Positions 46,637 to 56,419 of a DNA stretch of 64,000 nucleotides are shown piece after piece (position 1 is the first letter of the stretch; each line of letters opens with the position of its first letter). The stretch spans positions 1,511,501 through 1,575,500 of the forward strand of contig NZ_AYTM02000002.1 of NCBI RefSeq assembly GCF_000507185.2. Direction: 5' to 3'. Origin of the DNA: Pseudomonas syringae KCTC 12500. Lineage in GTDB: Bacteria; Pseudomonadota; Gammaproteobacteria; Pseudomonadales; Pseudomonadaceae. Made by a program: the position numbers and the translations under genes. Under the pieces are notes generated by a model, which saw only the letters and a list, made by a program, of their open reading frames with translations, did no database searches and had not been told where the DNA came from.

Positions 46637-47823
46637 GCCAGAGCCTGAGCCAGACCTTCCTGGCAATCACCCGTAACAATACCGATCTGGAGTGGCTGCA
46701 AAGTGCCTTAGGTTCGTTGGGCCAGGTGGTCAGTGCCGGTACGGGCAGCCTCGACGACCTGCTGGCGCTGGTGGACGTGACGTTCGCCAGCGTGGTGTTC
46801 GTCGGCCTGGACCGTGAGCATTTGATGACCCAGAGCGCCCTGATCGAAAGTGCGCTGGAAGCCAAACCGATGCTGGCCATCGTTGCGCTCGGCGATGGCA
46901 TGGATAACCAGCTGGTGCTCAATGCCATGCGCGCCGGAGCCAGGGATTTCGTTGCCTATGGCTCTCGCTCCAGTGAGGTCGCCGGCCTGGTCAGACGTCT
47001 GAGTAAGCGCCTGCCCGCCGTGACGCCCAACCCGAACATGAGCGGCCTGTCGGTGCTGTATGGCGTACAAAGCGATGACGACGGGGCCTTGATCGCGACG
47101 CACCTGGCGATGGTCGTGCACAAGAGCGGGCAGCGCACGCTGCTGCTGGACCTCGGCCTGCCACGCGGCGACAGCCTGTTGATGCTCGGTCTTGAATCGA
47201 CCTTCAGCTTCGGTGACGCCCTGCGCCACTTGCGCAGGCTCGATGCAACGCTGATCGACAGCGCCTTCACCACCAGCGAAAGCGGCCTGCGCATTCTGGC
47301 CTACAGCGAAGCCGACGATCATCTGGAACAGTCCAGCGCCGCCGAGCTTTATATGCTGCTCAGCGCGCTGCGCCAGCATTTTCAGCATGTGGTCGTGAAT
47401 CTGGTGGGGCAGCCCGACAGCGAAGCCTTGCGCTCGCTGGTCAGCCATTGCGATCAGTTGCTGTGGTACACCGACCAGAGCGTACTGGGCTGTCGACGCA
47501 ACCTGACGGTGCTCAACAACTGGCGCGAAAAAGGCATGAAAATGCAGCACGCCGGCCTGCTGGTCGATCGTTATCAGCGCTCGGTCGCGCCCAACTCCGA
47601 AACCGTGAGCAAAACCTTCGGCCTGCCGGTGCTGGCGGTATTGCCGCTTGCGCCGGAGTTGCGCCTCAACGCCAAGAATCAAGGCGTGACGCTGTTCGAA
47701 CTGGCGTCACGCGACGCTCTGTGCTCCGGGCTGCGGCGGCTTGGCGAGCATCTGGCACGGCATGCCGAGGCACGCGAGAAACCCGATCAGGGCTGGCTCG
47801 CTCGACTGTGGGGGAACCGGTAA
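46633..47823 (+). CDS. tadZ: Tad pilus localisation ATPase-like protein TadZ/CpaE
   Basis: TadZ positions the pilus machine in the cell. The 396-residue protein has an atypical receiver-like N-terminal domain (about 1-130) and a ParA/MinD-like C-terminal domain with LLLDLGLPRGDSLLMLGLE. The Walker A motif is not standard: no GKGGxGKT is visible, so ATP hydrolysis may be lost. It overlaps rcpA in front and tadA behind (TAATG), showing tight coupling. Confidence 0.9.
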   Translation: MSQSLSQTFLAITRNNTDLEWLQSALGSLGQVVSAGTGSLDDLLALVDVTFASVVFVGLDREHLMTQSALIESALEAKPMLAIVALGDGMDNQLVLNAMRAGARDFVAYGSRSSEVAGLVRRLSKRLPAVTPNPNMSGLSVLYGVQSDDDGALIATHLAMVVHKSGQRTLLLDLGLPRGDSLLMLGLESTFSFGDALRHLRRLDATLIDSAFTTSESGLRILAYSEADDHLEQSSAAELYMLLSALRQHFQHVVVNLVGQPDSEALRSLVSHCDQLLWYTDQSVLGCRRNLTVLNNWREKGMKMQHAGLLVDRYQRSVAPNSETVSKTFGLPVLAVLPLAPELRLNAKNQGVTLFELASRDALCSGLRRLGEHLARHAEAREKPDQGWLARLWGNR

Positions 47824-49079
47824 TGGCGGAGAAACTGTTTGGCGTCTCATCGCGCACGCAAGGCAAGCCTGATGACGGGCAAGGCCTGAAACTGGTGCTG
47901 CACCGCTACATCATCGACGGCATGGAAGAAAGCGGCAAAAGTCTGCTCGAAGGCTCACGACCGGCCCTGGCGCAATTCGTCATCGACAAGGTGGCCGAAT
48001 ACGTCGCACGGCTACGGCTGGCCATCTCGCGTTACGAAATGGAGCGCCTGGCTGAAGAACTGGTCGACGAACTGACCGGCTTCGGCCCGCTGGAGGTGCT
48101 GCTGCGCGACACCTCAGTGACGGAAATTCTGGTCAACGGGCCAGGCAAGGTGTTTGTCGAGCGCGATGGCGTGCTGCACCACACCGACCTGCGCTTTATC
48201 GATTCGCACCACGTCGAGCGTGTGATGCAACGCATCCTGGCACCACTCGGGCGGCGACTGGACGAGTCTTCACCGATGGTCGACGCACGCCTGCCCGATG
48301 GCAGCCGGGTCAACGCCATCATTCCGCCCATTGCGCTGGACGGCCCTTGCCTGTCGATCCGGAAATTCCGCAAGGACATGCTCAAGAGCGCCGACCTGGT
48401 GGCCATGCAGACCATCGATCAGTCGATTTTCGAGTTCTTCCAGGAGGCCGTCGGCAAGCGCTGCAACATTCTGGTCAGCGGCGGCACCGGCACGGGCAAG
48501 ACCACCATGCTCAACGTGCTGAGCCAGTTGATCGACAGCAATCAGCGTCTGGTGACCATCGAGGACGTTGCCGAGCTGCAGCTCAGTCACCCGCATGTGG
48601 TGCGCCTGGAAACCCGCCCGCCCAACGCCGAAGGGCACGGCGAGGTGCGCGCCAGCGACCTGATCCGCAACTCGCTGCGGATGCGCCCGGACCGCATCAT
48701 CCTCGGCGAGATCCGCGGCGTCGAAGTGCTGGACGTATTGACGGCGATGAACACCGGCCACGACGGCTCGATGAGTACCGTGCACGCCAACAATGCACAG
48801 GATGCCCTGCTGCGCCTGGAAACGCTGGTGGGCCTGACCGGGCGGCTGATCCCGGAAAAGACCCTGCGCCAGATGGTCTGCGCGGCGCTGGATGTGATTA
48901 TCCAGCTGACGCGCCTGCCTGACGGGCGCCGCTGTGTCAGTGAAGTGGTGGAAGTGGTCGGCATCCGCGATGACATCTATGTCACCAATACCCTGTTTCG
49001 CGTTGATCGCCGCACCGGGGTCGGCTTCATGCGCGAAGCAGCCCACGCCGCTGGCGACAAGCTGCGGCCCGGCTACTGA
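47823..49079 (+). CDS. tadA: Tad pilus assembly ATPase TadA/CpaF
   Basis: TadA is the cytoplasmic hexameric motor for pilus extension and retraction. The true start is the ATG at 47823, overlapping the tadZ stop, and gives 418 residues. Motifs in order: GGTGTGKTTML (Walker A, 220-230), TIEDVAELQL (Asp box), RMRPDRIILGEIRG (Walker B, about 287-299) and STVHANNA (His box). It is a type II/IV secretion ATPase of the CpaF group, with no defects seen. Confidence 0.97.
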   Translation: MAEKLFGVSSRTQGKPDDGQGLKLVLHRYIIDGMEESGKSLLEGSRPALAQFVIDKVAEYVARLRLAISRYEMERLAEELVDELTGFGPLEVLLRDTSVTEILVNGPGKVFVERDGVLHHTDLRFIDSHHVERVMQRILAPLGRRLDESSPMVDARLPDGSRVNAIIPPIALDGPCLSIRKFRKDMLKSADLVAMQTIDQSIFEFFQEAVGKRCNILVSGGTGTGKTTMLNVLSQLIDSNQRLVTIEDVAELQLSHPHVVRLETRPPNAEGHGEVRASDLIRNSLRMRPDRIILGEIRGVEVLDVLTAMNTGHDGSMSTVHANNAQDALLRLETLVGLTGRLIPEKTLRQMVCAALDVIIQLTRLPDGRRCVSEVVEVVGIRDDIYVTNTLFRVDRRTGVGFMREAAHAAGDKLRPGY

Positions 49080-49097
49080 CATGCTCAAGGAGTCGGC

Positions 49098-49982
49098 ATG
49101 AGTGCGTCTCTGGTACTGGGCCTGATCTCCTTGCTGCTGTTTATTGCGTCCATTCGCATGTTCTACCTGGCGCTCAATCAGGGAGCCAGTGAACGGGTCC
49201 GGCAGCGGCTGATGGCCGGGCAAGTGCAGCCCGTGGCCGAAAAGACCGGCTGGAGCTACCTGGATCGGGCCTTTTTGCGCGCCGGGCTGGGACAGCCGAC
49301 CAAGCGCATGGGCCTGGCCTTGTCGCTGTATGCGCTGCTGATACTGATCGGCTACGCAACGGCCGGCGTCGTCGGTGCGCTCAGCGTGCTGCTGGCGGTG
49401 CCTCTGACACTGCGTGTGTTCGTTTCATGGCGCTATGAGGTGCGCGTGCGCCGCATGATCCAGCAACTGCCGCAATTGCTCGACCATACCGTGCGCAGCC
49501 TCAAGTCCGGCAGAACCCTGGCCGACGCGGTGCTGCACGGCATCGACGCCACCGACCAGCCGCTCAAGGACGGCATGAGCCGGATCGAGCGTAACGTACA
49601 ACTGGGGGTCAGCCTGCCGGATGCGGCAAGGGACTTTGCCGAACTGTATGAGCGCGATGAGTTTCACCTGTTCGCCATCGGCTTGCGGGTCAATCACCGC
49701 TACGGCGGCAATGCCAGCGAGCTGATGGAAAACCTGATCAAGCTGATTCGTGATCGGGAACAGGCCGGTCGCCAATTGCGCGCAATGACCGGCGAAACCC
49801 GAATGACTGCCGTGGTGCTGGCCCTGCTGCCGATCAGCATGGCCGGTTACTTTCTGGCGGTGAACCCCAACTATCTGCTGCATATGTGGGACGACGAAAG
49901 CGGCAAGATCATGCTGAGCGCGGCCTTCGCCCTGCAGGCCACGGGGTGCGTGGTGTTGTGGCGCATGTTGAGGAGCATTTGA
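49098..49982 (+). CDS. tadB: Tad inner-membrane platform protein TadB
   Basis: TadB and TadC form the inner-membrane platform on which TadA acts. The 294-residue protein has two N-terminal membrane segments, a cytoplasmic GspF/T2SSF domain (about 130-260, with LPQLLDHTVRSLKSGRTLADAV and LFAIGLRVNHRYGGNASELME) and C-terminal membrane segments. It starts 18 bp after tadA and ends one base before tadC. The assignment as TadB rather than TadC follows gene order. Confidence 0.94.
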   Translation: MSASLVLGLISLLLFIASIRMFYLALNQGASERVRQRLMAGQVQPVAEKTGWSYLDRAFLRAGLGQPTKRMGLALSLYALLILIGYATAGVVGALSVLLAVPLTLRVFVSWRYEVRVRRMIQQLPQLLDHTVRSLKSGRTLADAVLHGIDATDQPLKDGMSRIERNVQLGVSLPDAARDFAELYERDEFHLFAIGLRVNHRYGGNASELMENLIKLIRDREQAGRQLRAMTGETRMTAVVLALLPISMAGYFLAVNPNYLLHMWDDESGKIMLSAAFALQATGCVVLWRMLRSI

Positions 49983-49983
49983 G

Positions 49984-50868
49984 ATGGAACTGTTATTCGC
50001 CGCCATGATGCTTGCCGCTGCCGCATTTGTGCTGTTGTCAGGCATAGCCCGTCAACGTAGTAATGAACGTCTGGTGGCCAGACGCTTAAGGGGCCAGGTG
50101 ATCCGTGAGAGCCGCATCGGCAGCCTGTTGCGGTTGCTCGGTGACACCCGCATAGGTCAACGCAGCATCAGCCTGGATTCGGAAACCCAGATACTGCTCA
50201 ACCGCATCGGCTGGCGGCGCGCCAGCAAACGCTCGTTATTCGCGGCCTGCCAGGTCGGCGTCCCGGTCGGCCTGATGGTCATTGTCATCCTCGGCCAACT
50301 GCTGTTTTTCAAAGGCATCCAGCAACCGCTGATCGCGCCGATCTTTGCCCTGGGCGCCGGCTATCTGCTGCCCAAGCGGATTCTGGCGACCGTGGCTCGG
50401 CGCCGTCAAAAACAAGTGGTGGTGGAAATCTCCACCTTCATCCCGTTGCTGCGCATCCTGTTCGAGTCCGGCATGGCGGTCGAGCAGGCGCTTCGGGTGC
50501 TCAGCAACGAAGGCAAAGACCTGCTGCCGGTGCTGTCCGAGGAAATCCGCGTGGTGTTGATGCGTGTCGATTCGGGTCTGGAACTGGGCGAAGAACTGAG
50601 AAAAACCGCCGCCCTGCTGGACGTCGACGAGTTGAGCGACACCTGTGTGATCCTCAATCAACTGATTCATCAGGGCGGCGGCGCATTGAAGTCTCTGCTC
50701 ACGCTCAAGCAACTGATCGATGACCGACGCCTGACCCGCCTGCAAGAATACATTTCCAAACTCTCGGCAAAGATGTCGGTGGTCATGATGGTGTTTCTGT
50801 TCCCCGCCCTGCTGATTGTGCTGGCCGGGCCAGGATTTATGGCAATCAGCCGCGCACTGGGCAGTTGA
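49984..50868 (+). CDS. tadC: Tad inner-membrane platform protein TadC
   Basis: This is the second GspF-type platform protein, also 294 residues. Membrane segments lie near residues 1-20, 90-130 and at the end; the T2SSF domain has ISTFIPLLRILFESGMAVEQAL and LIHQGGGALKSLLTLKQLID. It forms a pair with tadB at one-base spacing, as in other tad operons. Confidence 0.94.
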   Translation: MELLFAAMMLAAAAFVLLSGIARQRSNERLVARRLRGQVIRESRIGSLLRLLGDTRIGQRSISLDSETQILLNRIGWRRASKRSLFAACQVGVPVGLMVIVILGQLLFFKGIQQPLIAPIFALGAGYLLPKRILATVARRRQKQVVVEISTFIPLLRILFESGMAVEQALRVLSNEGKDLLPVLSEEIRVVLMRVDSGLELGEELRKTAALLDVDELSDTCVILNQLIHQGGGALKSLLTLKQLIDDRRLTRLQEYISKLSAKMSVVMMVFLFPALLIVLAGPGFMAISRALGS

Positions 50869-50903
50869 CCCGGTGTTACCCGTGCACGAAAGGACGCATT
50901 GCA

Positions 50904-51641
50904 ATGAAACCAGTGATCGTACTATTCGGGCTGCTGTTGCTGGGCGGCTGCGCCAGTGATGGTCGCCCCCTCTGGACGCAGACCACGGCTCAGCCGGGCC
51001 AGTGCCCCAAGCTGACCTCGGATCAGGAGTTCTCCCTGAATCTGGCTCAGAACATGGCCGATGAAGGCCGCCTGCATGCCAGCCTTGCCAACCTGGAAAG
51101 CCTGCCCGACAGCCTGGGCGAGGTTCGCCTGCGCAAGGCCCGGGTGTTGCGGCTTTTGGGCAGCAACGAGGCCGAGCCTCTGTACCGCAGCCTGCTGGGC
51201 ACCTGCCGGGCAGCCGAGGGTGAGCATGGCCTCGGGCAACTGGCCGCAGCGCGCGGCGACAACGCGCTGGCACAGCAACACCTGCTGATGGCCAGCAAGC
51301 TGCAACCGACCGATGAAAAGATCCGCAATGATCTGGGCGTCGTCTACCTCAACCAGCTGAAACTGGAACAGGCACGCTTTCAGTTCCTGACGGCCATGGA
51401 GCTCAAACAATCGGACTCGCTGGCGGCGGTGAACCTGGCCACGCTGCTGATCTATCAGAACAACTGGACGCAAGCCGCCGAACTGGCGTCGCGGGCCGGG
51501 CTGACGCCTGAACAGGTGACCGATGCCCAGGCGCGTGCCGAGCAATTGCGAAAGCCCCCTGCCGCTCCTCGAGCATCTGCACGGCCCATTGCGAGCCTGA
51601 CAGGGCAAAATGATCGTCAGTCCCAGGAGGTACAACCATGA
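50904..51641 (+). CDS. tadD: TPR lipoprotein TadD
   Basis: TadD is an outer-membrane-associated lipoprotein with TPR repeats that helps secretin assembly. The ATG at 50904 (AAAGGA upstream) gives 245 residues with lipobox LGGC (Cys15). TPR-like helical pairs occupy about 45-215 (examples: GLGQLAAARGDNALAQQHLLMA and LGVVYLNQLKLEQARFQFLTA, each shown in part). The stop overlaps the DUF3613 start (ATGA). Confidence 0.9.
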   Translation: MKPVIVLFGLLLLGGCASDGRPLWTQTTAQPGQCPKLTSDQEFSLNLAQNMADEGRLHASLANLESLPDSLGEVRLRKARVLRLLGSNEAEPLYRSLLGTCRAAEGEHGLGQLAAARGDNALAQQHLLMASKLQPTDEKIRNDLGVVYLNQLKLEQARFQFLTAMELKQSDSLAAVNLATLLIYQNNWTQAAELASRAGLTPEQVTDAQARAEQLRKPPAAPRASARPIASLTGQNDRQSQEVQP

Positions 51642-51910
51642 AACGCATCATACTCACCGGGTGTGTACTGCTGTTGAGCGCAGGTGATGCCTGGGCGGAC
51701 AACAACGAAACTGCGACCTCTGAAACCCGGCAGACCGAGACCTGGCTGCAGCTTCAGGCCAGCGGCAAGGCTGCTTCGCCGACGCCGCAGGTCAATACCG
51801 CGGCAGAGCGCGACCTCAGCCTGCAACGCTGGCTGGACACGTATAAGTACAAGATCCCGGATTTTTACGATCAGGAGGCTGGTGGCAGCTTTTCCTCGGG
51901 CAAGAAATAA
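51638..51910 (+). CDS. DUF3613 protein, last gene of the tad operon
   Basis: The 90-residue protein has a signal peptide ending near DAWA, so the mature part (about 70 residues) is periplasmic. The conserved part is at the C-terminus: ERDLSLQRWLDTYKYKIPDFY, then EAGGSF. Proteins of this kind (DUF3613) occur in Pseudomonas tad operons with no assigned role. It is translationally coupled to tadD. It could be a periplasmic accessory factor or an assembly chaperone; no motif decides this. Confidence 0.85.
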   Translation: MKRIILTGCVLLLSAGDAWADNNETATSETRQTETWLQLQASGKAASPTPQVNTAAERDLSLQRWLDTYKYKIPDFYDQEAGGSFSSGKK

Positions 51911-52016
51911 TTCCGGCACGGTCGTGGGCCTGCTGACACCCACTCTTACAACCTGCCCTCGGCACGCCGCCGGGCACTCCGTTATCATGCGCGGACTTTC
52001 GATATTCGAGACTGCC

Positions 52017-53807
52017 ATGCGCCGTTTGTTATGCCTGCTGTTATTGATTCTGGCCCTACCCGCCTCCGCAGCCGGTTTGCTGGATAGCCGACCTTCATCC
52101 ACCCTGGGCGGTGGCTCGCTGGATAACAGCAAGGACTTCCTGCCTGTGCGTCAGGCCTTTCAGTTGAGCCTGATCGAAACAACGCCGGAGTCGATCAAGC
52201 TGAGGCTGGTCGCCACCGATGGCTACTACCTGTATCGCCACCGCTTCCAGTTCCGCACCGAGCCTGCCGACATCGGCCTTGGCGAAGCGCAACTGCCCAA
52301 GGGCGAGCAGAAACACGACGAGTACTTTGGCGATGTCGAGGTCTACCACGGCATTCTCGATATCGACCTGCCACGCAAACCCGGCGAACAACGCCCCTTC
52401 ACCCTCGCCGTCACCTACCAGGGCTGCGCCGACAAGGGCTTGTGCTACCCACCTGAAACCGAACGTTTGAGCATCGGTGATGTGGCCGCCAGCCCGGCCA
52501 ATCAGGCCTCTGCCACCCCACCCGCCGCCACGGCAGGCTGGAGCTGGAAAGAACTGGCACTGTTTTTTCTCGCCGGCGTAGGCCTGACCTTCACACCGTG
52601 TGTACTGCCGATGCTACCGATCCTGTCCGGCGTGGTACTGCGCGGTCAGGTTGGCGGGTTACGCGGGCTGAGCCTGTCTCTGGCTTACGTACTGCCAATG
52701 GCGGCGTGCTTTGCCCTGCTGGGCGCGCTGATGGGGATGTTCGGTGCAGGCCTTAACCTGCAGGCACGATTGCAATCGGCCTGGGTGCTGGTGCCGTTCT
52801 CGGCATTCTTTGTGATCTTCGCCATAGCCATGTTCGGCGCTTTCGAACTGCGCCTGCCGCAATCGATCAGCTCTCGCCTGGACCGTATCGCCGGCAAGAC
52901 CCAGGGCGGTTCATTGTGGGGTGCAGCGGTGCTGGGCGTGGTCTCCAGCCTGTTGGTATCACCTTGCGTATCGGCGCCTCTGGCCGGTGCGCTGTTGTAT
53001 ATCAGCGCCAGCGGCGATGCGCTCGGCGGTGCTCTGAAACTGTTTGCGCTGGGGCTGGGCATGGGCGCGCCGCTGTTGCTGATCGCCACCGGCGGTGCCA
53101 CCTGGCTGCCGAAAAGCGGCCCTTGGCTGGTAACGGTGAAAAACGCCATCGGCGTGCTGCTACTGGGGCTGGCAATCGGCCTGCTGAGCCGTGTGCTGCC
53201 AGGGCAGGTCACGCTGTTGCTGGTGGGCCTATTGTCGGCCGGTGTCGCCCTGTTTCTCGGCGCGCTGGAATTCAACGTCAAAACCACACGGCAGAAACTC
53301 GCCCAGTTGCTGGGGCTGGCGTTGCTGGTCTATGCGCTGGCGTGCTGGTACGGCGCGCTGTCCGGGCAGACCGACCCCATGCGCCCGCTGGGCCGCGAGT
53401 ACGCCACGGCGAATAGCGGGGCGGCAGCTTCGGCCGCATCACAGTGGCAAACGATCACCACCTCTGCCGAACTGGACCGTGTGATGCAGGAAGCCCAAAG
53501 CGAGGGCAAACCGCTGGTGCTCGACTGGTATGCCGACTGGTGCATCAGTTGCAAGGTCATCGAACACGAAGTCCTGCCTGACCCGGGCGTGATCGCCCGT
53601 TTGTCGGGTTACAAACAGGTGCGTTTCGACATGACCGACAGCAACGCAGAGCAGCGCTCCCTGCTCGACCGGTACAAGCTGTTTGGCCCGCCAGCGCTGC
53701 TTTTTTTCGATAAAAACGGCGAAGAACGGCAAACTGTCCGGGTCCTCGGCGAAATCGACGCAGCAGGCCTGATAGAGCGCCTGAACAGCGCCAATGACCA
53801 AAACTGA
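52017..53807 (+). CDS. dsbD: Thiol:disulfide interchange protein DsbD
   Basis: DsbD carries electrons from cytoplasmic thioredoxin across the membrane to periplasmic DsbC-type partners. The ATG at 52017 gives 596 residues; an in-frame ATG at 51987 is possible. A signal peptide (to about PASA) is followed by the N-terminal domain with its Cys pair in YQGCADKGLCYPP. The eight-span membrane domain has cysteines in FTPCVLPMLP and VSPCVSAPL, and the C-terminal thioredoxin domain has WCISCK. All three redox pairs are present. It lies 106 bp after the tad operon and before aroQ, an arrangement I recall from Pseudomonas. Confidence 0.96.
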   Translation: MRRLLCLLLLILALPASAAGLLDSRPSSTLGGGSLDNSKDFLPVRQAFQLSLIETTPESIKLRLVATDGYYLYRHRFQFRTEPADIGLGEAQLPKGEQKHDEYFGDVEVYHGILDIDLPRKPGEQRPFTLAVTYQGCADKGLCYPPETERLSIGDVAASPANQASATPPAATAGWSWKELALFFLAGVGLTFTPCVLPMLPILSGVVLRGQVGGLRGLSLSLAYVLPMAACFALLGALMGMFGAGLNLQARLQSAWVLVPFSAFFVIFAIAMFGAFELRLPQSISSRLDRIAGKTQGGSLWGAAVLGVVSSLLVSPCVSAPLAGALLYISASGDALGGALKLFALGLGMGAPLLLIATGGATWLPKSGPWLVTVKNAIGVLLLGLAIGLLSRVLPGQVTLLLVGLLSAGVALFLGALEFNVKTTRQKLAQLLGLALLVYALACWYGALSGQTDPMRPLGREYATANSGAAASAASQWQTITTSAELDRVMQEAQSEGKPLVLDWYADWCISCKVIEHEVLPDPGVIARLSGYKQVRFDMTDSNAEQRSLLDRYKLFGPPALLFFDKNGEERQTVRVLGEIDAAGLIERLNSANDQN

Positions 53808-53936
53808 CACCTTAGTCACAAACTTTGCGCGAATATCGCTCATTGTGCTTGCTACTGTTGTTAACTGGACAGTCTATTGCCCTTCCGGCATAGTCGCCGG
53901 GCGTAAACCGCTCGCAGACAATAAAAGGAACACGCA

Positions 53937-54389
53937 ATGGCGACCATCCTGGTCCTTCACGGACCCAACCTGAACCTGCTGGGCACTCGGGAACCCGGGG
54001 TCTACGGCACCGTCACTCTGCCTCAGATCAATCAGGACCTGGAGCAGCGCGCTCGCGATGCCGGCCACCATCTGATGTATCTGCAAAGCAACGCCGAGTA
54101 CGAACTGATCGACCGCATTCACGCCGCCCGCGGTGAGGGTGTGGATTTTATTTTGATCAATCCGGCCGCTTTTACGCACACCAGCGTTGCAATACGTGAC
54201 GCGCTGATGGGAGTGAGCATCCCATTCATCGAAGTGCATTTATCAAACGTGCACAAACGCGAACCTTTCCGCCATCACTCCTACTTTTCAGATGTCGCTG
54301 TAGGAGTGATCTGTGGCCTGGGTGCCAGTGGATACCGACTGGCCCTGGAAGCCGCCCTGGAACAACTGGCCGCCAGTGCCAAGTCATGA
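53937..54389 (+). CDS. aroQ: 3-dehydroquinate dehydratase, type II
   Basis: AroQ converts 3-dehydroquinate to 3-dehydroshikimate in the shikimate pathway. The 150-residue dodecameric-type enzyme has the family start [20 protein letters not shown], with the catalytic Tyr near residue 23, [11 protein letters not shown] and [18 protein letters not shown] with the catalytic histidine and arginine. AAAGGA lies before the ATG. It precedes accB-accC, a common proteobacterial order. Confidence 0.97.
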   Translation: MATILVLHGPNLNLLGTREPGVYGTVTLPQINQDLEQRARDAGHHLMYLQSNAEYELIDRIHAARGEGVDFILINPAAFTHTSVAIRDALMGVSIPFIEVHLSNVHKREPFRHHSYFSDVAVGVICGLGASGYRLALEAALEQLAASAKS

Positions 54390-54465
54390 CGAGTCCAGCC
54401 TGAAGCTGACCGTATGGCTTGAGCCGGCCGACACATTGCCCTTACAGAACCTTGGGAGTTGATTA

Positions 54466-54921
54466 ATGGATATTCGCAAAGTCAAGAAACTGATCGAATT
54501 GCTGGAAGAGTCCGGCATCGACGAGCTGGAAATTCGTGAAGGCGAAGAATCCGTACGGATCAGCCGCCACAGCAAGACCCCTGCGCAGCCTTACTACGCG
54601 CCCGCTCCGGTTGCAGCGCCGGTAGCCGCACCCGCACCTGCCGCCGCTCCGGCTGCGCCAGAAGTACCGTCGGCTCCGAAACTGAACGGCTTTGTGGTCA
54701 AGTCGCCAATGGTCGGTACGTTCTACCGTACCCCGGCACCTACTTCGCCTGCATTCGTCGAAGTCGGCCAGACCGTCAAGAAAGGCGACACCATTTGCAT
54801 CGTCGAAGCGATGAAAATGATGAACCACATCGAGGCAGACGCCAGCGGTGTGATCGAATCCATCCTGGTAGAAAACGGTCATCCGGTTGAGTTTGACCAG
54901 CCTCTGTTCACAATCGTTTGA
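54466..54921 (+). CDS. accB: Biotin carboxyl carrier protein of acetyl-CoA carboxylase
   Basis: AccB carries biotin between the carboxylase and the carboxyltransferase in the first step of fatty acid synthesis. The 151-residue protein has an N-terminal helical region, an Ala/Pro-rich linker (about 44-70), and the biotinyl domain with the modified Lys117 in [10 protein letters not shown]. It is 17 bp upstream of accC. AccB is known to repress its own operon in E. coli; nothing in this sequence shows that directly. Confidence 0.98.
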   Translation: MDIRKVKKLIELLEESGIDELEIREGEESVRISRHSKTPAQPYYAPAPVAAPVAAPAPAAAPAAPEVPSAPKLNGFVVKSPMVGTFYRTPAPTSPAFVEVGQTVKKGDTICIVEAMKMMNHIEADASGVIESILVENGHPVEFDQPLFTIV

Positions 54922-54938
54922 CCCGGGGAGAGCCTGCG

Positions 54939-56282
54939 ATGTTGGAAAAAGTTCTGATCGCCAACCGCGGCGAAATTGCCTTGCGCATCTTGCGTGCCTG
55001 TAAAGAACTGGGCATCAAGACCGTCGCTGTACACTCCACCGCAGATCGCGAGCTGATGCACCTGGGCCTGGCAGACGAAACCGTCTGCATCGGTCCGGCA
55101 CCGGCCAATCTGTCCTACCTGAACATTCCGGCGATCATTTCGGCTGCCGAAGTGACCGGCGCCACGGCGATCCACCCGGGTTACGGGTTTCTCGCCGAGA
55201 ACGCCGACTTCGCCGAACAGGTTGAAAAATCTGGCTTCGCTTTCATCGGTCCAAAAGCAGACACCATTCGCCTGATGGGCGACAAGGTTTCTGCCAAGGA
55301 CGCCATGAAGCTGGCCAATGTACCGACCGTTCCCGGTTCCGATGGCCCGCTGCCGGAAGACAAAGACACCGCTCTGCGCATTGGCCGTGAAGTCGGTTAC
55401 CCGGTGATCATCAAGGCCGCCGGTGGCGGTGGTGGTCGCGGCATGCGTGTGGTTCATCGCGAAGAAGACCTGATCGAAGCCGCGTCGCAGACCCGCGCCG
55501 AAGCAGCCGCCTGGTTCAGCAACCCGATGGTCTACCTGGAAAAGTACCTGACCAACCCACGTCACGTGGAAGTCCAGGTGATTTCCGACGGCCAGGGTCA
55601 GGCTATCCACCTGGGCGATCGCGACTGCTCGCTGCAGCGCCGTCACCAGAAGGTTCTGGAAGAAGCGCCGGCACCGTTCATCGATGAAAAGGCGCGCGAG
55701 GATGTTCTGGCTGCCTGCGTCAAGGCGTGTATCGATATCGGCTATCGCGGTGCGGGTACGTTCGAGTTCCTGTACGAAAACGGTCGTTTCTACTTCATCG
55801 AAATGAACACCCGTGTTCAGGTGGAGCACCCGGTTTCGGAAATGGTCACAGGCATCGACATCGTCAAGGAGATGCTCAGCATCGCCGCCGGCAACAAACT
55901 GTCGTACACCCAGGATGACGTGGTCATCAAGGGTCATGCGCTGGAATGCCGGATCAACGCCGAAGACCCGAAGACCTTCGTACCAAGCCCTGGTCTGGTC
56001 AAGCATTTCCATGCACCGGGCGGCAACGGCGTACGGGTCGATTCGCACCTGTACAGCGGCTACAAGGTACCGTCCAACTATGACTCGCTGATCGGTAAAG
56101 TGATCACTTGGGGCGCGACCCGCGAAGAGGCCATGGCACGCATGCGCAACGCCCTGGACGAAATCGTGGTCGACGGGATCAAGACCAACATCCCGCTGCA
56201 CCGCGACCTGACCCGCGATGAAGGCTTCTGCGAAGGCGGAGTCAACATCCACTACCTGGAGCACAAACTGGCCAATCAATAA
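54939..56282 (+). CDS. accC: Biotin carboxylase subunit of acetyl-CoA carboxylase
   Basis: AccC uses ATP and bicarbonate to carboxylate biotin on AccB. From the ATG at 54939 it has 447 residues. It shows the N-terminal [17 protein letters not shown], the ATP-grasp glycine-rich loop [14 protein letters not shown], the catalytic [17 protein letters not shown] and the C-terminal carboxylase domain. The transcript ends at a strong hairpin after the stop. Confidence 0.98.
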   Translation: MLEKVLIANRGEIALRILRACKELGIKTVAVHSTADRELMHLGLADETVCIGPAPANLSYLNIPAIISAAEVTGATAIHPGYGFLAENADFAEQVEKSGFAFIGPKADTIRLMGDKVSAKDAMKLANVPTVPGSDGPLPEDKDTALRIGREVGYPVIIKAAGGGGGRGMRVVHREEDLIEAASQTRAEAAAWFSNPMVYLEKYLTNPRHVEVQVISDGQGQAIHLGDRDCSLQRRHQKVLEEAPAPFIDEKAREDVLAACVKACIDIGYRGAGTFEFLYENGRFYFIEMNTRVQVEHPVSEMVTGIDIVKEMLSIAAGNKLSYTQDDVVIKGHALECRINAEDPKTFVPSPGLVKHFHAPGGNGVRVDSHLYSGYKVPSNYDSLIGKVITWGATREEAMARMRNALDEIVVDGIKTNIPLHRDLTRDEGFCEGGVNIHYLEHKLANQ

Positions 56283-56297
56283 GCCAGTCTGCTTCAC

Positions 56298-56331
56298 AAC
56301 GACAAAGCCGCAGTGATGCGGCTTTGTTGTT
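56298..56331 (+). terminator. Intrinsic terminator after accC
   Basis: A 15-bp stem (56298-56312 with 56317-56331, one G-U pair) closes a GTGA loop. The right arm itself is T-rich (CTTTGTTGTTT). It ends the accB-accC unit 15 bases after the stop codon. Confidence 0.88.
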
Positions 56332-56419
56332 TGCAGCGCATAGCAGTAAACTTGCCCGCTTCCTGCGGCCGCACTGGCCTTACTAGCCGCACTTATTTCC
56401 AAATCGAAGGTAATCCGCC

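Noticed and set aside
47823..49079. Longer tadA frame starting at 47448
   Set aside because: The extra 125 codons are the out-of-frame reading of tadZ. The ATG at 47823 overlaps the tadZ stop and starts the conserved protein.
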